Source: Dactylosporangium siamense (GTDB lineage: Bacteria; Actinomycetota; Actinomycetes; Mycobacteriales; Micromonosporaceae). Taken from it: a DNA stretch of 64,000 nt. Position numbers and translations under genes: made by a program. The stretch's first letter is position 1; each line of letters opens with the position of its first letter. The notes below the pieces were generated by a model. That model searched no databases. It saw only the letters and a list, made by a program, of their open reading frames with translations, and was not told the DNA's origin. The DNA lies in the NCBI RefSeq assembly GCF_016862795.1, contig NZ_BONQ01000077.1:62001-126000 (forward strand). The letters run 5' to 3'. Positions 52,993 through 60,282 of the stretch are shown piece after piece.

Positions 52993-53043
52993 TCAGTGCC
53001 AAGTTGCGACCCCCGCCCGGCCGGGTGCGATTAGGTTGGACGG

Positions 53044-54084
53044 GTGAGCTGGTGGTTGCTGCACGTCGACCTCGATCAGTTCATCGCGGCCGTCGAGATC
53101 CTGCGCCGGCCCGAGCTGCGCGGCCGGCCGGTCGTCGTCGGTGGCGACGGCGACCCCACCAGGGCCCGGCAGGTGGTGGCGACCGCGTCCTACGAGGCCC
53201 GGGCGTTCGGCGTCCGCTCCGGCATCCCGCTGCGGGTCGCGGCGCGCCGCTGCCCCGACGCCGTGTTCCTGCCGTCCGACCCGCCCGCCTACCGGGCCGC
53301 GTCCGCCGACGTCATGGCGACACTGGCCCGTTTCCCCGTGCAGCTGCAGGTGTACGGATGGGATGAGGCCTTCCTCGGCGCCGAGACCGGGGATCCGATG
53401 GCGCTCGCGGCCGACGTACGCCGGGCCGTGCTGGACGAGACCGGCCTGAGCTGCGCCGTCGGCGTGGGCGACAACAAGCTGACGGCCAAGCACGCGGCCC
53501 GCTTCGCCAAGCCCGGCGGGATCCACCAGCTGACGGCCGGCACCTGGATGGCGGCGATGGGCGCGAAGCCGGCCGCCGAGCTGTGGGGCATCGGGCCGAA
53601 GACCACGAAGAAGCTCACCGCGCTGGGTTTGCACACCGTTGCCGACCTCGCCGGCGCCGACCCGGCCACGCTGACCGAGCACCTCGGGGCCAACGCGGGC
53701 GGGTGGCTGCTGCTCAGCGCGAGGGGTACCGGCGAAACCACCGTCGACACCACACCGTGGGTCGCCCGGTCGCGCAGCCGCGAGACCACCTTCGCGGCGG
53801 ACCTCACCGACCGCGCCTCGGTGGCGCAGCAGGTCGCCGCCCTCGCCCGGGCCCTGGGCGCCGACGTGGTCGCCGACGGGCGGCGGGTCACGCATGTCGC
53901 GGTGAAGGTGCGGTTCTCGTCCTTCTTCACGCCGACGCGGGTGATGAAGCTGCGCGCCGGGCCGACCACCGACCTCGACGAGATCGAGCGGGCCGCCATG
54001 ACCGTCCTGGACAAGTTCGACCTGGACGGCGCCCGGCCCGTGCGGCTGGTCGGCGTCCGCACCGACCTGGCCATGGACCCCTAA
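53044..54084 (+). CDS. dinB: Y-family DNA polymerase, DinB2-like (non-bulky steric gate)
   Basis: A 346-residue translesion polymerase. The catalytic acids are Asp9 in LHVDLDQFIAAVE, and Asp-Glu in YGWDEAFLG; SYEARAFGVRSGIPL is the finger motif, and LWGIGPKTTKKL the HhH motif in the thumb. The overall sequence, with DLDQF, WDEAFLG and no C-terminal beta-clamp tail that I can see, resembles mycobacterial DinB2. At the steric-gate position, usually Phe or Tyr, it has Ile14, as DinB2 has Leu14. DinB2 incorporates ribonucleotides readily, so the same may hold here. The GTG start is used; no other repair gene is adjacent. Confidence 0.9.
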   Translation: MSWWLLHVDLDQFIAAVEILRRPELRGRPVVVGGDGDPTRARQVVATASYEARAFGVRSGIPLRVAARRCPDAVFLPSDPPAYRAASADVMATLARFPVQLQVYGWDEAFLGAETGDPMALAADVRRAVLDETGLSCAVGVGDNKLTAKHAARFAKPGGIHQLTAGTWMAAMGAKPAAELWGIGPKTTKKLTALGLHTVADLAGADPATLTEHLGANAGGWLLLSARGTGETTVDTTPWVARSRSRETTFAADLTDRASVAQQVAALARALGADVVADGRRVTHVAVKVRFSSFFTPTRVMKLRAGPTTDLDEIERAAMTVLDKFDLDGARPVRLVGVRTDLAMDP

Positions 54085-54248
54085 GGCCTGTGTCGAAGTA
54101 GGGGCCGGGCTGCGGCGGGCCCAGACGCCGCCTGGACCCACGCCGGTCACGTCCGGATACAACCCCGGTATCCGGCCGCGCCCGGCGCGGCCCCAGCCGA
54201 CGCCTGGACCTCGCCTCGCTCCGACCCCTACTTCGACACAGGCCTTAG
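54081..54248. mobile_element. MITE-like element with 24-base inverted repeats
   Basis: Perfect 24-base arms at 54081-54104 (starting CTAAGGCCTGTGTCGAAGT) and 54225-54248 (ending ACTTCGACACAGGCCTTAG) flank a GC-rich core of 120 bases. The core has its own hairpin (CCGGATAC/GTATCCGG) and a repeated GCCTGGACC. It has no coding capacity. The left arm contains the stop codon of the polymerase gene and the right arm the stop codon of the convergent GNAT gene. Ends like these suggest a non-autonomous relative of an insertion sequence; no clear target duplication is seen. It can also act as a terminator. Confidence 0.6.
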
Positions 54249-54712
54249 ACCAGGTCCCGGTAGTAGTAGAACATCGGCTCGGCCGCGCCCGGCTCGGTGT
54301 TGCTGAACCCGTGCGCCTCGTAGAACCGCCGCGCGTCCACGTCCTCACCGTCCACATTGATCTCGAACGTCTCCGCGCCGCGCTCCCTGGCCAGCTCGCA
54401 CGCGGCGGTCAGCAGTGCGTGGCCGTAGCGCCGGCCGCGCAGTCCGGGCCGCACGTAGAGCTCGTCGAGATTGACGACCGGCCCGTCGTACCAGGCGTTG
54501 ACCCGGAACGACAGCACGGCGAGGCCGGTCGCGGGCTCCCCGGTCAGCAGCGCCACCAGGTCGTCGCCTGCCAGGAGTCCCTTCAGGCGTCCGGCGAGCA
54601 CCTCGGGCCCCGGCGACGGGGTCTCGAACTCCCCGTTGAACGCGTCCAGCATTTCGGCGACGAGCTCGGCGTCGGCGGGCGTCGCCCGGCGCACCGGGTG
54701 CGTGTGCTCCAT
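54245..54712 (-). CDS. GNAT-family N-acetyltransferase
   Basis: A 155-residue enzyme. The acetyl-CoA loop is LYVRPGLRGRRYGHALLTAACELARERG (R-x2-G-x-G/A type), preceded by the strand LDELYV and followed by INVDGEDVDARRFYEAHGF. The N-terminal part (VRRATPADAELVAEMLDAFNGEF) fits the family. GGGAGG lies eight bases before the ATG 54712. The substrate is unknown. The stop codon lies within the right arm of the inverted repeat element. Confidence 0.9.
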   Translation of the reverse strand: MEHTHPVRRATPADAELVAEMLDAFNGEFETPSPGPEVLAGRLKGLLAGDDLVALLTGEPATGLAVLSFRVNAWYDGPVVNLDELYVRPGLRGRRYGHALLTAACELARERGAETFEINVDGEDVDARRFYEAHGFSNTEPGAAEPMFYYYRDLV

Positions 54713-54802
54713 CCGGCCATCCTCCCGCCCGCCCCGCGAGCCGCAACCGCATTTTTCGCCGCCGGGCCGGCAGGCGGTGCTGCCGACCCGGCGGGCGGAG
54801 TG

Positions 54803-56878
54803 CTACGCGGTGGTGGTGCAGAGCGTGCCGTTGAGGCGGAAGGCGGTCGGCAGGACGTTCGGGCCGTTGTACGCGCCGACGAAGCCGGTGCTGGTCGCGC
54901 CGCCGCCGGCGGCCAGGGCGCCGTTGGTGTCGGCGTTGGTGACCTTCACGTCGCGGCCGGTCTGGGTCCAGTTGCCGTTCCAGCTGCCGCTGATGCTCTG
55001 CCAGGCGGTGGGCCAGGTGAACGTGAGGGTCCAGCCGTTGATCGGATACGGGCCGGTGTTGGTGATGTCGAGGTTGCCGACGTAGCCGTTGCCCCAGTCG
55101 GTGACGTCGGTGAAGCGGACGGTGCAGGTGCTGGTCGCCGGGGTGCCGGTGGTGAACGTCAGCGGCGGCGAGGACCACGAGACCCGGCCGGCGGCGTCGC
55201 GGGTGATGACGTTGACCGTGTAGCGGGTGCCGGGGTTGAGGTTGTGGACCTGCAGTGAGGTGCCCGGGGTCTCGCCGAGCTGCTCGCTGATGGTGCCGTT
55301 CTGGCGGTACACCTCGTACTTGGCGATCGGGCTGCCACCGGCGGACGCGGCCGGCCACGCGATGGTCGCCGTGGTCCCGGTGGTGGCGGTCAGCGTCGGC
55401 TGGCCCGGTGCGCCGGGTGCGCCGGTGGTGGTCGAGGACGGGTGCAGCACGAGCAGGGTCAGCGAGTACGGCGGCAGGGTCTGCGCGGCGGCGGTGCCCG
55501 CCGGTGCCGTGGACGGTGCGGGGTCGCCGTTGCGGAACGAGGTCACCGCGGGCGCGCCGGCGGCGGGGGACCAGCCGGAGTACTGGATCGCGACCGGCCG
55601 GGCGTTGTCGGGATCCTTGTTGATCAGCAGGACGGCCAGGTCACCGTTGGGGCGCCGGGCGGCGTGCGCGCTGACCAGGGGGTCGGCGGTGCCGGCGCGG
55701 ACCAGCTGGTCGCCGGTGCGGATGAAGGACTTCATGACGCTCAGGGCGTGGTAGGGCGCGAACGGCGTGTTCATGGCCGGCTCGCAGACCGTGCCGCCGG
55801 TTTGGCAGCCGCCGCTGGACAGCAGGCCGAAGTCGCCGTAGTCGGTCTGGCCGGCGACGGTGGACACGGTGCCGATGCCGTTGTGCACGTTCCACCACTG
55901 GACGGTGAAGACGCCGTTGTCGAGCAGGCTGCTGTACGCGTCGGCGAGGAACAGCGCGCCCGGCTGGGTGTTCTGGCCGACGCCGACGTTGAGCTCGGTG
56001 AAGCTCACCTTGATGCGTGCGGTGGCCCCGGTGCCCGCGTGCCGGGCGATCTGCTGGCGGGTCAGGAACATGATGTCGTCGATCTGGTTGGTCTTGGTCA
56101 GCGACTCCGCGGCGGTGCCACCACCCGGGTACCAGTGCAGGTCGACGAAGTCGATCGACGGGCCGGCGACGGACAGCACGACCTGGTTCCACGTGCCGGC
56201 GTCACCGGAGCCGACGATGCCGTCCGGCCAGTTGCCCGGCGTGGTGAGGACCGCACCGATCTTGATCGTCGGGTCGACGGCCTTCATGGCCGCCGCGAAG
56301 GCCACCACGCCCTCGGCGTAGGCGCGCGGGCTCTTGTCGGCGTGGTTGTCCGCCTCCCACTCTGAGCCGTAGTGGCCGTTGCCGTAGTTCTCGTTGCCGA
56401 TCGTCCAGTACTTCGCGCCGTAGCCCTTGGTGACGTTCGCGTAGCGGACCCAGTCGGCGGCTTCTTCCGCGGTACCGGTGCCGTAGTTCGCGATGATCAT
56501 CGGCTGGGCGTTGATCCGGCGTACCGAACCCATGAACGTGTCGAAGTCGGTGTTCGGGGCGACATATCCGCCCGGAGCGGTGTGGTCGCGCCAGTGGTAG
56601 ATGTCGGCATACGAGCCGCCCGGATAGCGGATCATCTGCGCGCCGGCGGCACCGAGCAGGTCCGACACGGCCGTGGTGCCGAGCTCGGCGTCCCAGATCG
56701 CGTCGTTGACCCCCAACGCGGTGTCCGGGACGGTCGCCAGGCCCGCTCTGGCGTTCACGGTGACGGTGGTCGGGGCGGGGTCGGCGGCCGCGGCGGGGCC
56801 TGGCACGGCGGCCGACATCCCGGCCGCGAGCAGGAGCGCCGCGCCCATCACGGCACGGCGGCTGAGTCCGATCTGCAT
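54803..56878 (-). CDS. Secreted glycoside hydrolase (arabinofuranosidase/cellulase-like) with FN3 and CBM2
   Basis: A 691-residue exported enzyme. Signal peptide about residues 1-32; a TIM-barrel part (about 35-480) with MIRYPGGSYADIYHW, KYWTIGNENYG (probable acid/base Glu) and KVSFTELNVG (probable nucleophile Glu), resembling alpha-L-arabinofuranosidases and related clan A enzymes; then a fibronectin-III domain (GAPGQPTLTATTGTTATIAW..) and a C-terminal CBM2 (TCTVRFTDVTDWGNGYVGN..GWTLTFTW..SWNGNW..RLNGTLC) that binds cellulose or xylan. The ATG at 56878 places a CebR-like operator 25-38 bases upstream. An alternative ATG at 56917 would put the operator inside the gene. Confidence 0.85.
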   Translation of the reverse strand: MQIGLSRRAVMGAALLLAAGMSAAVPGPAAAADPAPTTVTVNARAGLATVPDTALGVNDAIWDAELGTTAVSDLLGAAGAQMIRYPGGSYADIYHWRDHTAPGGYVAPNTDFDTFMGSVRRINAQPMIIANYGTGTAEEAADWVRYANVTKGYGAKYWTIGNENYGNGHYGSEWEADNHADKSPRAYAEGVVAFAAAMKAVDPTIKIGAVLTTPGNWPDGIVGSGDAGTWNQVVLSVAGPSIDFVDLHWYPGGGTAAESLTKTNQIDDIMFLTRQQIARHAGTGATARIKVSFTELNVGVGQNTQPGALFLADAYSSLLDNGVFTVQWWNVHNGIGTVSTVAGQTDYGDFGLLSSGGCQTGGTVCEPAMNTPFAPYHALSVMKSFIRTGDQLVRAGTADPLVSAHAARRPNGDLAVLLINKDPDNARPVAIQYSGWSPAAGAPAVTSFRNGDPAPSTAPAGTAAAQTLPPYSLTLLVLHPSSTTTGAPGAPGQPTLTATTGTTATIAWPAASAGGSPIAKYEVYRQNGTISEQLGETPGTSLQVHNLNPGTRYTVNVITRDAAGRVSWSSPPLTFTTGTPATSTCTVRFTDVTDWGNGYVGNLDITNTGPYPINGWTLTFTWPTAWQSISGSWNGNWTQTGRDVKVTNADTNGALAAGGGATSTGFVGAYNGPNVLPTAFRLNGTLCTTTA

Positions 56879-56902
56879 GGCGGTCCAATCGGAGAGCGTG
56901 GA

Positions 56903-56916
56903 TGGAAGCGCTCCCA
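56903..56916. promoter_or_regulatory. CebR-type operator
   Basis: TGGAAGCGCTCCCA matches the 14-base CebR palindrome TGGGAGCGCTCCCA with one mismatch. CebR is the LacI-family repressor of cellulose and cello-oligosaccharide utilisation in actinobacteria. Its place before a secreted polysaccharidase with a cellulose-binding domain fits induction by cellobiose. Confidence 0.75.
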
Positions 56917-56973
56917 TGCTGGGGATGGCCCCGGATCAGGTCAAGCGCTTCGACACGTCTCAGGCCGTGACCA

Positions 56974-58359
56974 CTACTCGGTCCGTGAACGTTCCACGGT
57001 TGCCAGGTATTCGGCCACGGCCCACTGCTGGTTGTGCTCCGCCCAGCCGCGCGGCGTGGCGTGGTACGAAGGGTCTGTGCGGAACGGGTCGGCACCCAGC
57101 TCGAGGAGCGCCCGGACCGTGTCGAGGTGGCCGTGGAACGCCGCCTGGTGCAGCGCCATGCCCTGGACCTCGAACCCCAGCCGCGCCATCAGCCGCACCG
57201 CGTCCGTCCGGCCGTCGGTGGCGGCGGCGACGAGGTGGTGCGGCGGGGCTTCTGTCGTCCTGAGCCGTTCGGCGGCTTCCTCGTCGGCCCGCATGCAGGC
57301 CCCGAGGAACCGCAGCACCGGATCGTCGGCCTCCCCCAGCAGCTCGCCGTGGCCGTACATGGTCGCCACCTGCCGGGCGGTGTGCCCGCCGAAGACGGGG
57401 TGCGCGGTGCCCACGCCGTCCGGATCGGCGCCGTGGTCGAGCAGCAACCGGACCCGCTCGACCAGGTGGTGCCGGGCCGCCTTGATCAGCTCGTCCTCCA
57501 GCAGCTGCGACGGCGCCGGATGCGTGTGCCCGAGCCGGCGGTGCCACACCCCGCCGTCGCCCCGGCCCAACCCGTGCCGCAGCAGCAGCCGCAGATAGTC
57601 GTCCCCTTGCCGCTGGAGGCCGCAGTTGTACAGCGTCTGACTGTCATTCGGATCCGCACCCGCGCGCAGGAGCAACTCGGCCAGCTCCAGCCGGAACTGG
57701 TGCGGCGGCGGCGCGCCCTCCCCACCGCCGAACGCCCCCGTCAGCACGGTGAACGGCGACGTGAGCCCGTCCCACAGGAACCCCGCGTCCGGGTCGGCGC
57801 CCCGCTCCAGCAGCAACCGGGCCACCTCCAGCGTGGAGTGCCCCGGCGCCGTGCTGTCGATGCGGGAGTACGCCACGTACAGCAGCGGCTCCCACCGGTG
57901 CGGCCCACCCTGCCGGTTCGCCAGCCCGGGATCACCGTCGAGGAATGCCCGCACCGCCGCGACGTCCCCGACCGCGGCGGCCGTGTGGATCGACTCCCCG
58001 GCCAGCTCCGGCCGCTCGGCCAGCATCCGCCGCGCGCTCGCCCACCGGCCCGGATCGTCGTTGCTGTAGGTCAGGCAGGCCAGCGCGAGGAACCCGGCCG
58101 GCTCCCGGTGCGGCGACCGGCTGAACCGCTCGATCACGTCGAGGGTGGCCCGCAATGCCGGCCAGCTCGCGAACCCGTAGGACCGCGCGACCACCAGCAG
58201 CGCGTCGCTGCGGGCGAACGTCTCCGGCGGGTCCGGATGGAACTCCCGCACCCATCGCAGCGCCTGCGCATCCCCGTCCCGGACCCACCGCTGCAGCGTC
58301 TTGGCCTGGTTGCGGAGGTGCTCGACGTCGGGACGGTCGGGAAGACGGCGGGTCGGCAC
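56974..58359 (-). CDS. Ankyrin-repeat protein
   Basis: A 461-residue soluble protein. The N-terminus (RPDVEHLRNQAKTLQRWVRDGDAQALRWVREFHP) is the leader found in actinobacterial ankyrin proteins. Several ankyrin units are visible: ESIHTAAAVGDVAAVRAFLDGDPG, LEVARLLLERGADPDAG, LELAELLLRAGADPNDS, RLLLDHGADPDGVGTAHPVFGGHTARQVATMYGH and GMALHQAAFHGHLDTVRALLELGADPF. Such repeats bind other proteins. There is no enzyme domain, and the partner is unknown. It lies 162 bases downstream of the DUF6308 gene. Confidence 0.88.
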   Translation of the reverse strand: MPTRRLPDRPDVEHLRNQAKTLQRWVRDGDAQALRWVREFHPDPPETFARSDALLVVARSYGFASWPALRATLDVIERFSRSPHREPAGFLALACLTYSNDDPGRWASARRMLAERPELAGESIHTAAAVGDVAAVRAFLDGDPGLANRQGGPHRWEPLLYVAYSRIDSTAPGHSTLEVARLLLERGADPDAGFLWDGLTSPFTVLTGAFGGGEGAPPPHQFRLELAELLLRAGADPNDSQTLYNCGLQRQGDDYLRLLLRHGLGRGDGGVWHRRLGHTHPAPSQLLEDELIKAARHHLVERVRLLLDHGADPDGVGTAHPVFGGHTARQVATMYGHGELLGEADDPVLRFLGACMRADEEAAERLRTTEAPPHHLVAAATDGRTDAVRLMARLGFEVQGMALHQAAFHGHLDTVRALLELGADPFRTDPSYHATPRGWAEHNQQWAVAEYLATVERSRTE

Positions 58360-58521
58360 GGCATGCCTCCTTGTCCGGATGCCTGGCGTCCGCTTGCGCA
58401 GGCCGGAAAGGAGGTGAACACACCGGCAAGGCCACGATCTTCCAGGTGGGCTGTGCCCTTCGCGCGGACCGCCGGCGCCCCGGGCGCCACCGACAGCCTA
58501 AGCGACCCACCCGCACGCGTG

Positions 58522-59268
58522 CTACGCCCCGCCGCCCGCCGGCGGCGAATCGCTCAGACCCGGGCACCCCTTGCCCCTGGAGTGCTGATCGCGATGGCGC
58601 ATCCAGAACGTCACGTCGAGGATCCGCAACGCACTGATCTCCCGGGGCAGCCCCGCTTCACCTCGAAGCTCCGCCAGCCGCTGCGCGAGAACGCCGTCGC
58701 GCTCCCGCAACTTGGCGTCCAGCCAGTGCCAGAACTTGGTCGGAGCGCCGTAGGCGCAGCGCACCACGTCGTCGTACACCGGGATGAGCTTGGGGCGCTT
58801 CCGCGCGAGGAGCTTGCCTGCCGTGACCCACCCAATGCCGTCGCAGTTCGTCAGCAATCGCCAAGCCGTGTCGGCTGGGCTGCCATCGGCCACCCGCTTG
58901 TCGGCATCTCCGATGCCCAGTGCCGCATCGAGCGGAATCTCATGCAGGGCCCGGGCGACCTCGTTGCCGAGATTCCCTTCCAGCAGATCGAGCGCGATCC
59001 GGGGAGGTACCTGCACGCTGAGCATCTCGACGGCAATCAGGTCGTCTGCGGTGATGACATCGCAACTCGCGGCGCGATCCCCGCCGCCGGCAAGAAGCTC
59101 GAAACGCCCGCCCGTGAACGGGGACATGCCGCCTAGCGGCAAGCCAACTCCGAAGTACTTCCGCAGGTCCGGTACGGACCGGGGATCGTCGAGCACCCGC
59201 AGCATCGTGGTGAGACCAATACCCATCTTCGCCCTGTCTGTTCGAGTGGATTTCGGCGCGTTGGCCAT
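58522..59268 (-). CDS. DUF6308-family protein (HhH glycosylase-like)
   Basis: A 248-residue protein. GGRFELLAGGGDRAASCDVITADDLIAVEMLSVQVPPRIALDLLEG and NCDGIGWVTAGKLLARKRPKLIPVYDDVVRCAYG match DUF6308 as I know it; the second block has a helix-hairpin-helix-like GIGWVTAGKLLARK followed by an Asp-containing VYDDV, reminiscent of HhH DNA glycosylases. EISALRILDVTFWMRHR is a C-terminal landmark. It is divergent from the receiver-domain gene. The function is unknown. Confidence 0.8.
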   Translation of the reverse strand: MANAPKSTRTDRAKMGIGLTTMLRVLDDPRSVPDLRKYFGVGLPLGGMSPFTGGRFELLAGGGDRAASCDVITADDLIAVEMLSVQVPPRIALDLLEGNLGNEVARALHEIPLDAALGIGDADKRVADGSPADTAWRLLTNCDGIGWVTAGKLLARKRPKLIPVYDDVVRCAYGAPTKFWHWLDAKLRERDGVLAQRLAELRGEAGLPREISALRILDVTFWMRHRDQHSRGKGCPGLSDSPPAGGGA

Positions 59269-59342
59269 TGCTCTTTGACGGACGCCGGTGCCGCCGAAAT
59301 ATTGCCGCGGGGTGTGGCGGCGGGGGCGGCTACGGTGCGGCG

Positions 59343-59705
59343 ATGGGGAGTGCGCCGCGGGGCAGCGTTGTCCTGGTCGACGATCTGCGGTCGTTCGTGG
59401 ACGGGCGGGCGGCGGAGGTGGCGCGGACCAGCGCGGCCGGCGTGGCGGTGCTGGAGCGGCACCGGGGGAAGCGGATCGACGAGTTGTGGCTGGATCACGA
59501 CCTGGGCGGCGACGACACGATCTGGCCGGTGGTGGAGGTGCTCGAGCTGGCCGCGTTCGAGGGGTGGCCGTTCGACATCGGGGTCGTCCTCATCCACTCC
59601 GCGAACCCGCCCGGCGGGGCCAAGATGCTGCAGGCGTTGCGCCGCTGGGGCTACGAGGTCCGGCTGGCCGCCGGCTCTCCGCACGTCGGCTACCTGGGCG
59701 CGTAG
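59343..59705 (+). CDS. Cyclic-phosphate-processing receiver domain protein
   Basis: A 120-residue single-domain protein. VVLVDDLRSF and ELWLDHDLGGDDTIWPVVEVLELAAFEGWPFDIGVVLIHSANPPGGAKMLQALRRWGYEV fit the receiver-like family proposed to process cyclic phosphates (cPP-REC). The Asp pair in VDDLR and the LDHDLG acids would bind a metal; SANP carries the usual Ser/Asn. Members are predicted to act on RNA or nucleotide ends, but biochemical proof is lacking. The ATG at 59343 is used. A long hairpin follows downstream. Confidence 0.8.
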   Translation: MGSAPRGSVVLVDDLRSFVDGRAAEVARTSAAGVAVLERHRGKRIDELWLDHDLGGDDTIWPVVEVLELAAFEGWPFDIGVVLIHSANPPGGAKMLQALRRWGYEVRLAAGSPHVGYLGA

Positions 59706-59818
59706 CCGACGAATCGTGTGCCCAGTCGGCGTCCATGGCGTGCACCGGCTGGCTCCCGCATGGTCGATCTTGCGGTTCGTGATCGAACCCGTGGATTGGC
59801 TACGCGGGCGACCAGCGC

Positions 59819-59852
59819 GCGACTTTGATCACTGCCCGCTGATCAAAGTCGC
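59819..59852. terminator. Hairpin, probable terminator
   Basis: GCGACTTTGATCA (59819-59831) pairs perfectly with TGATCAAAGTCGC (59840-59852) around an 8-base loop. It lies 114 bases after the receiver-domain gene and could end its transcript. Related half sites (CGACTTCGATCA) occur twice downstream, so it may also belong to a repeat family. Confidence 0.5.
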
Positions 59853-60031
59853 CCTGCGGCCGCCCGCACAGCCGCCCGCACAGCCGGCTAGCGACTTCGA
59901 TCACGACGGCCCGACGCGGCTGTTCAGGCACTCCGGTCCCCTGGCGCATTTTCGATCATGTTCGGGTTGATCGAAGGCGCGGCCGGGTCGTCCGGGCGAC
60001 CAATCCGCGACTTCGATCATCGGCAAGATCC

Positions 60032-60091
60032 GCTCGGGAGTCGAAGCCGCCGCTCGGGAGTCGAGGCCGCCGCTCGGGAGTCGAAGTCGCC
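60032..60091 (+). repeat. Three 20-base tandem repeats
   Basis: GCTCGGGAGTCGARGYCGCC is repeated at 60032-60051, 60052-60071 and 60072-60091 with only two variable positions. A degraded fourth copy follows to 60111. It lies in the non-coding region before the GH2 gene. Confidence 0.9.
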
Positions 60092-60282
60092 GGTCAGGGC
60101 CGAAGCTGCCGTCGGGGGCAGAGTCGCGGTCGGAAGCGTGATGTTGAGCCGCACGCGGAGGGGCGACGAGATCGATGGTTGACGAGTTGCGGAGAGTGCA
60201 TTAGCTTCGCGGCTACTGCAAGTCGCTTCCGGAATCGGATCCGCCCGTAGCTGATTCCGGTAGGACGATTCCGGAGGCTCCT

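Larger units (their letters stand above)
59706..60282. other. Repeat-rich intergenic region before the GH2 gene
   Basis: A 577-base region with no convincing gene. It holds a perfect hairpin (59819-59852), several copies of GCGACTTTGATCA-like and CGACTTCGATCA motifs (59819, 59890, 60007), and a three-copy 20-base tandem repeat (60032-60091). The last 150 bases, up to GGAGG at 60270 before the GTG 60283, probably contain the promoter of the glycoside hydrolase gene. Confidence 0.6.

Noticed and set aside
54081-54248. Simple transcription terminator only
   Set aside because: The arms are 24 bases and perfect but separated by 120 bases with internal structure, unlike a compact terminator. I list it as a MITE-like element, although it may also stop transcription.
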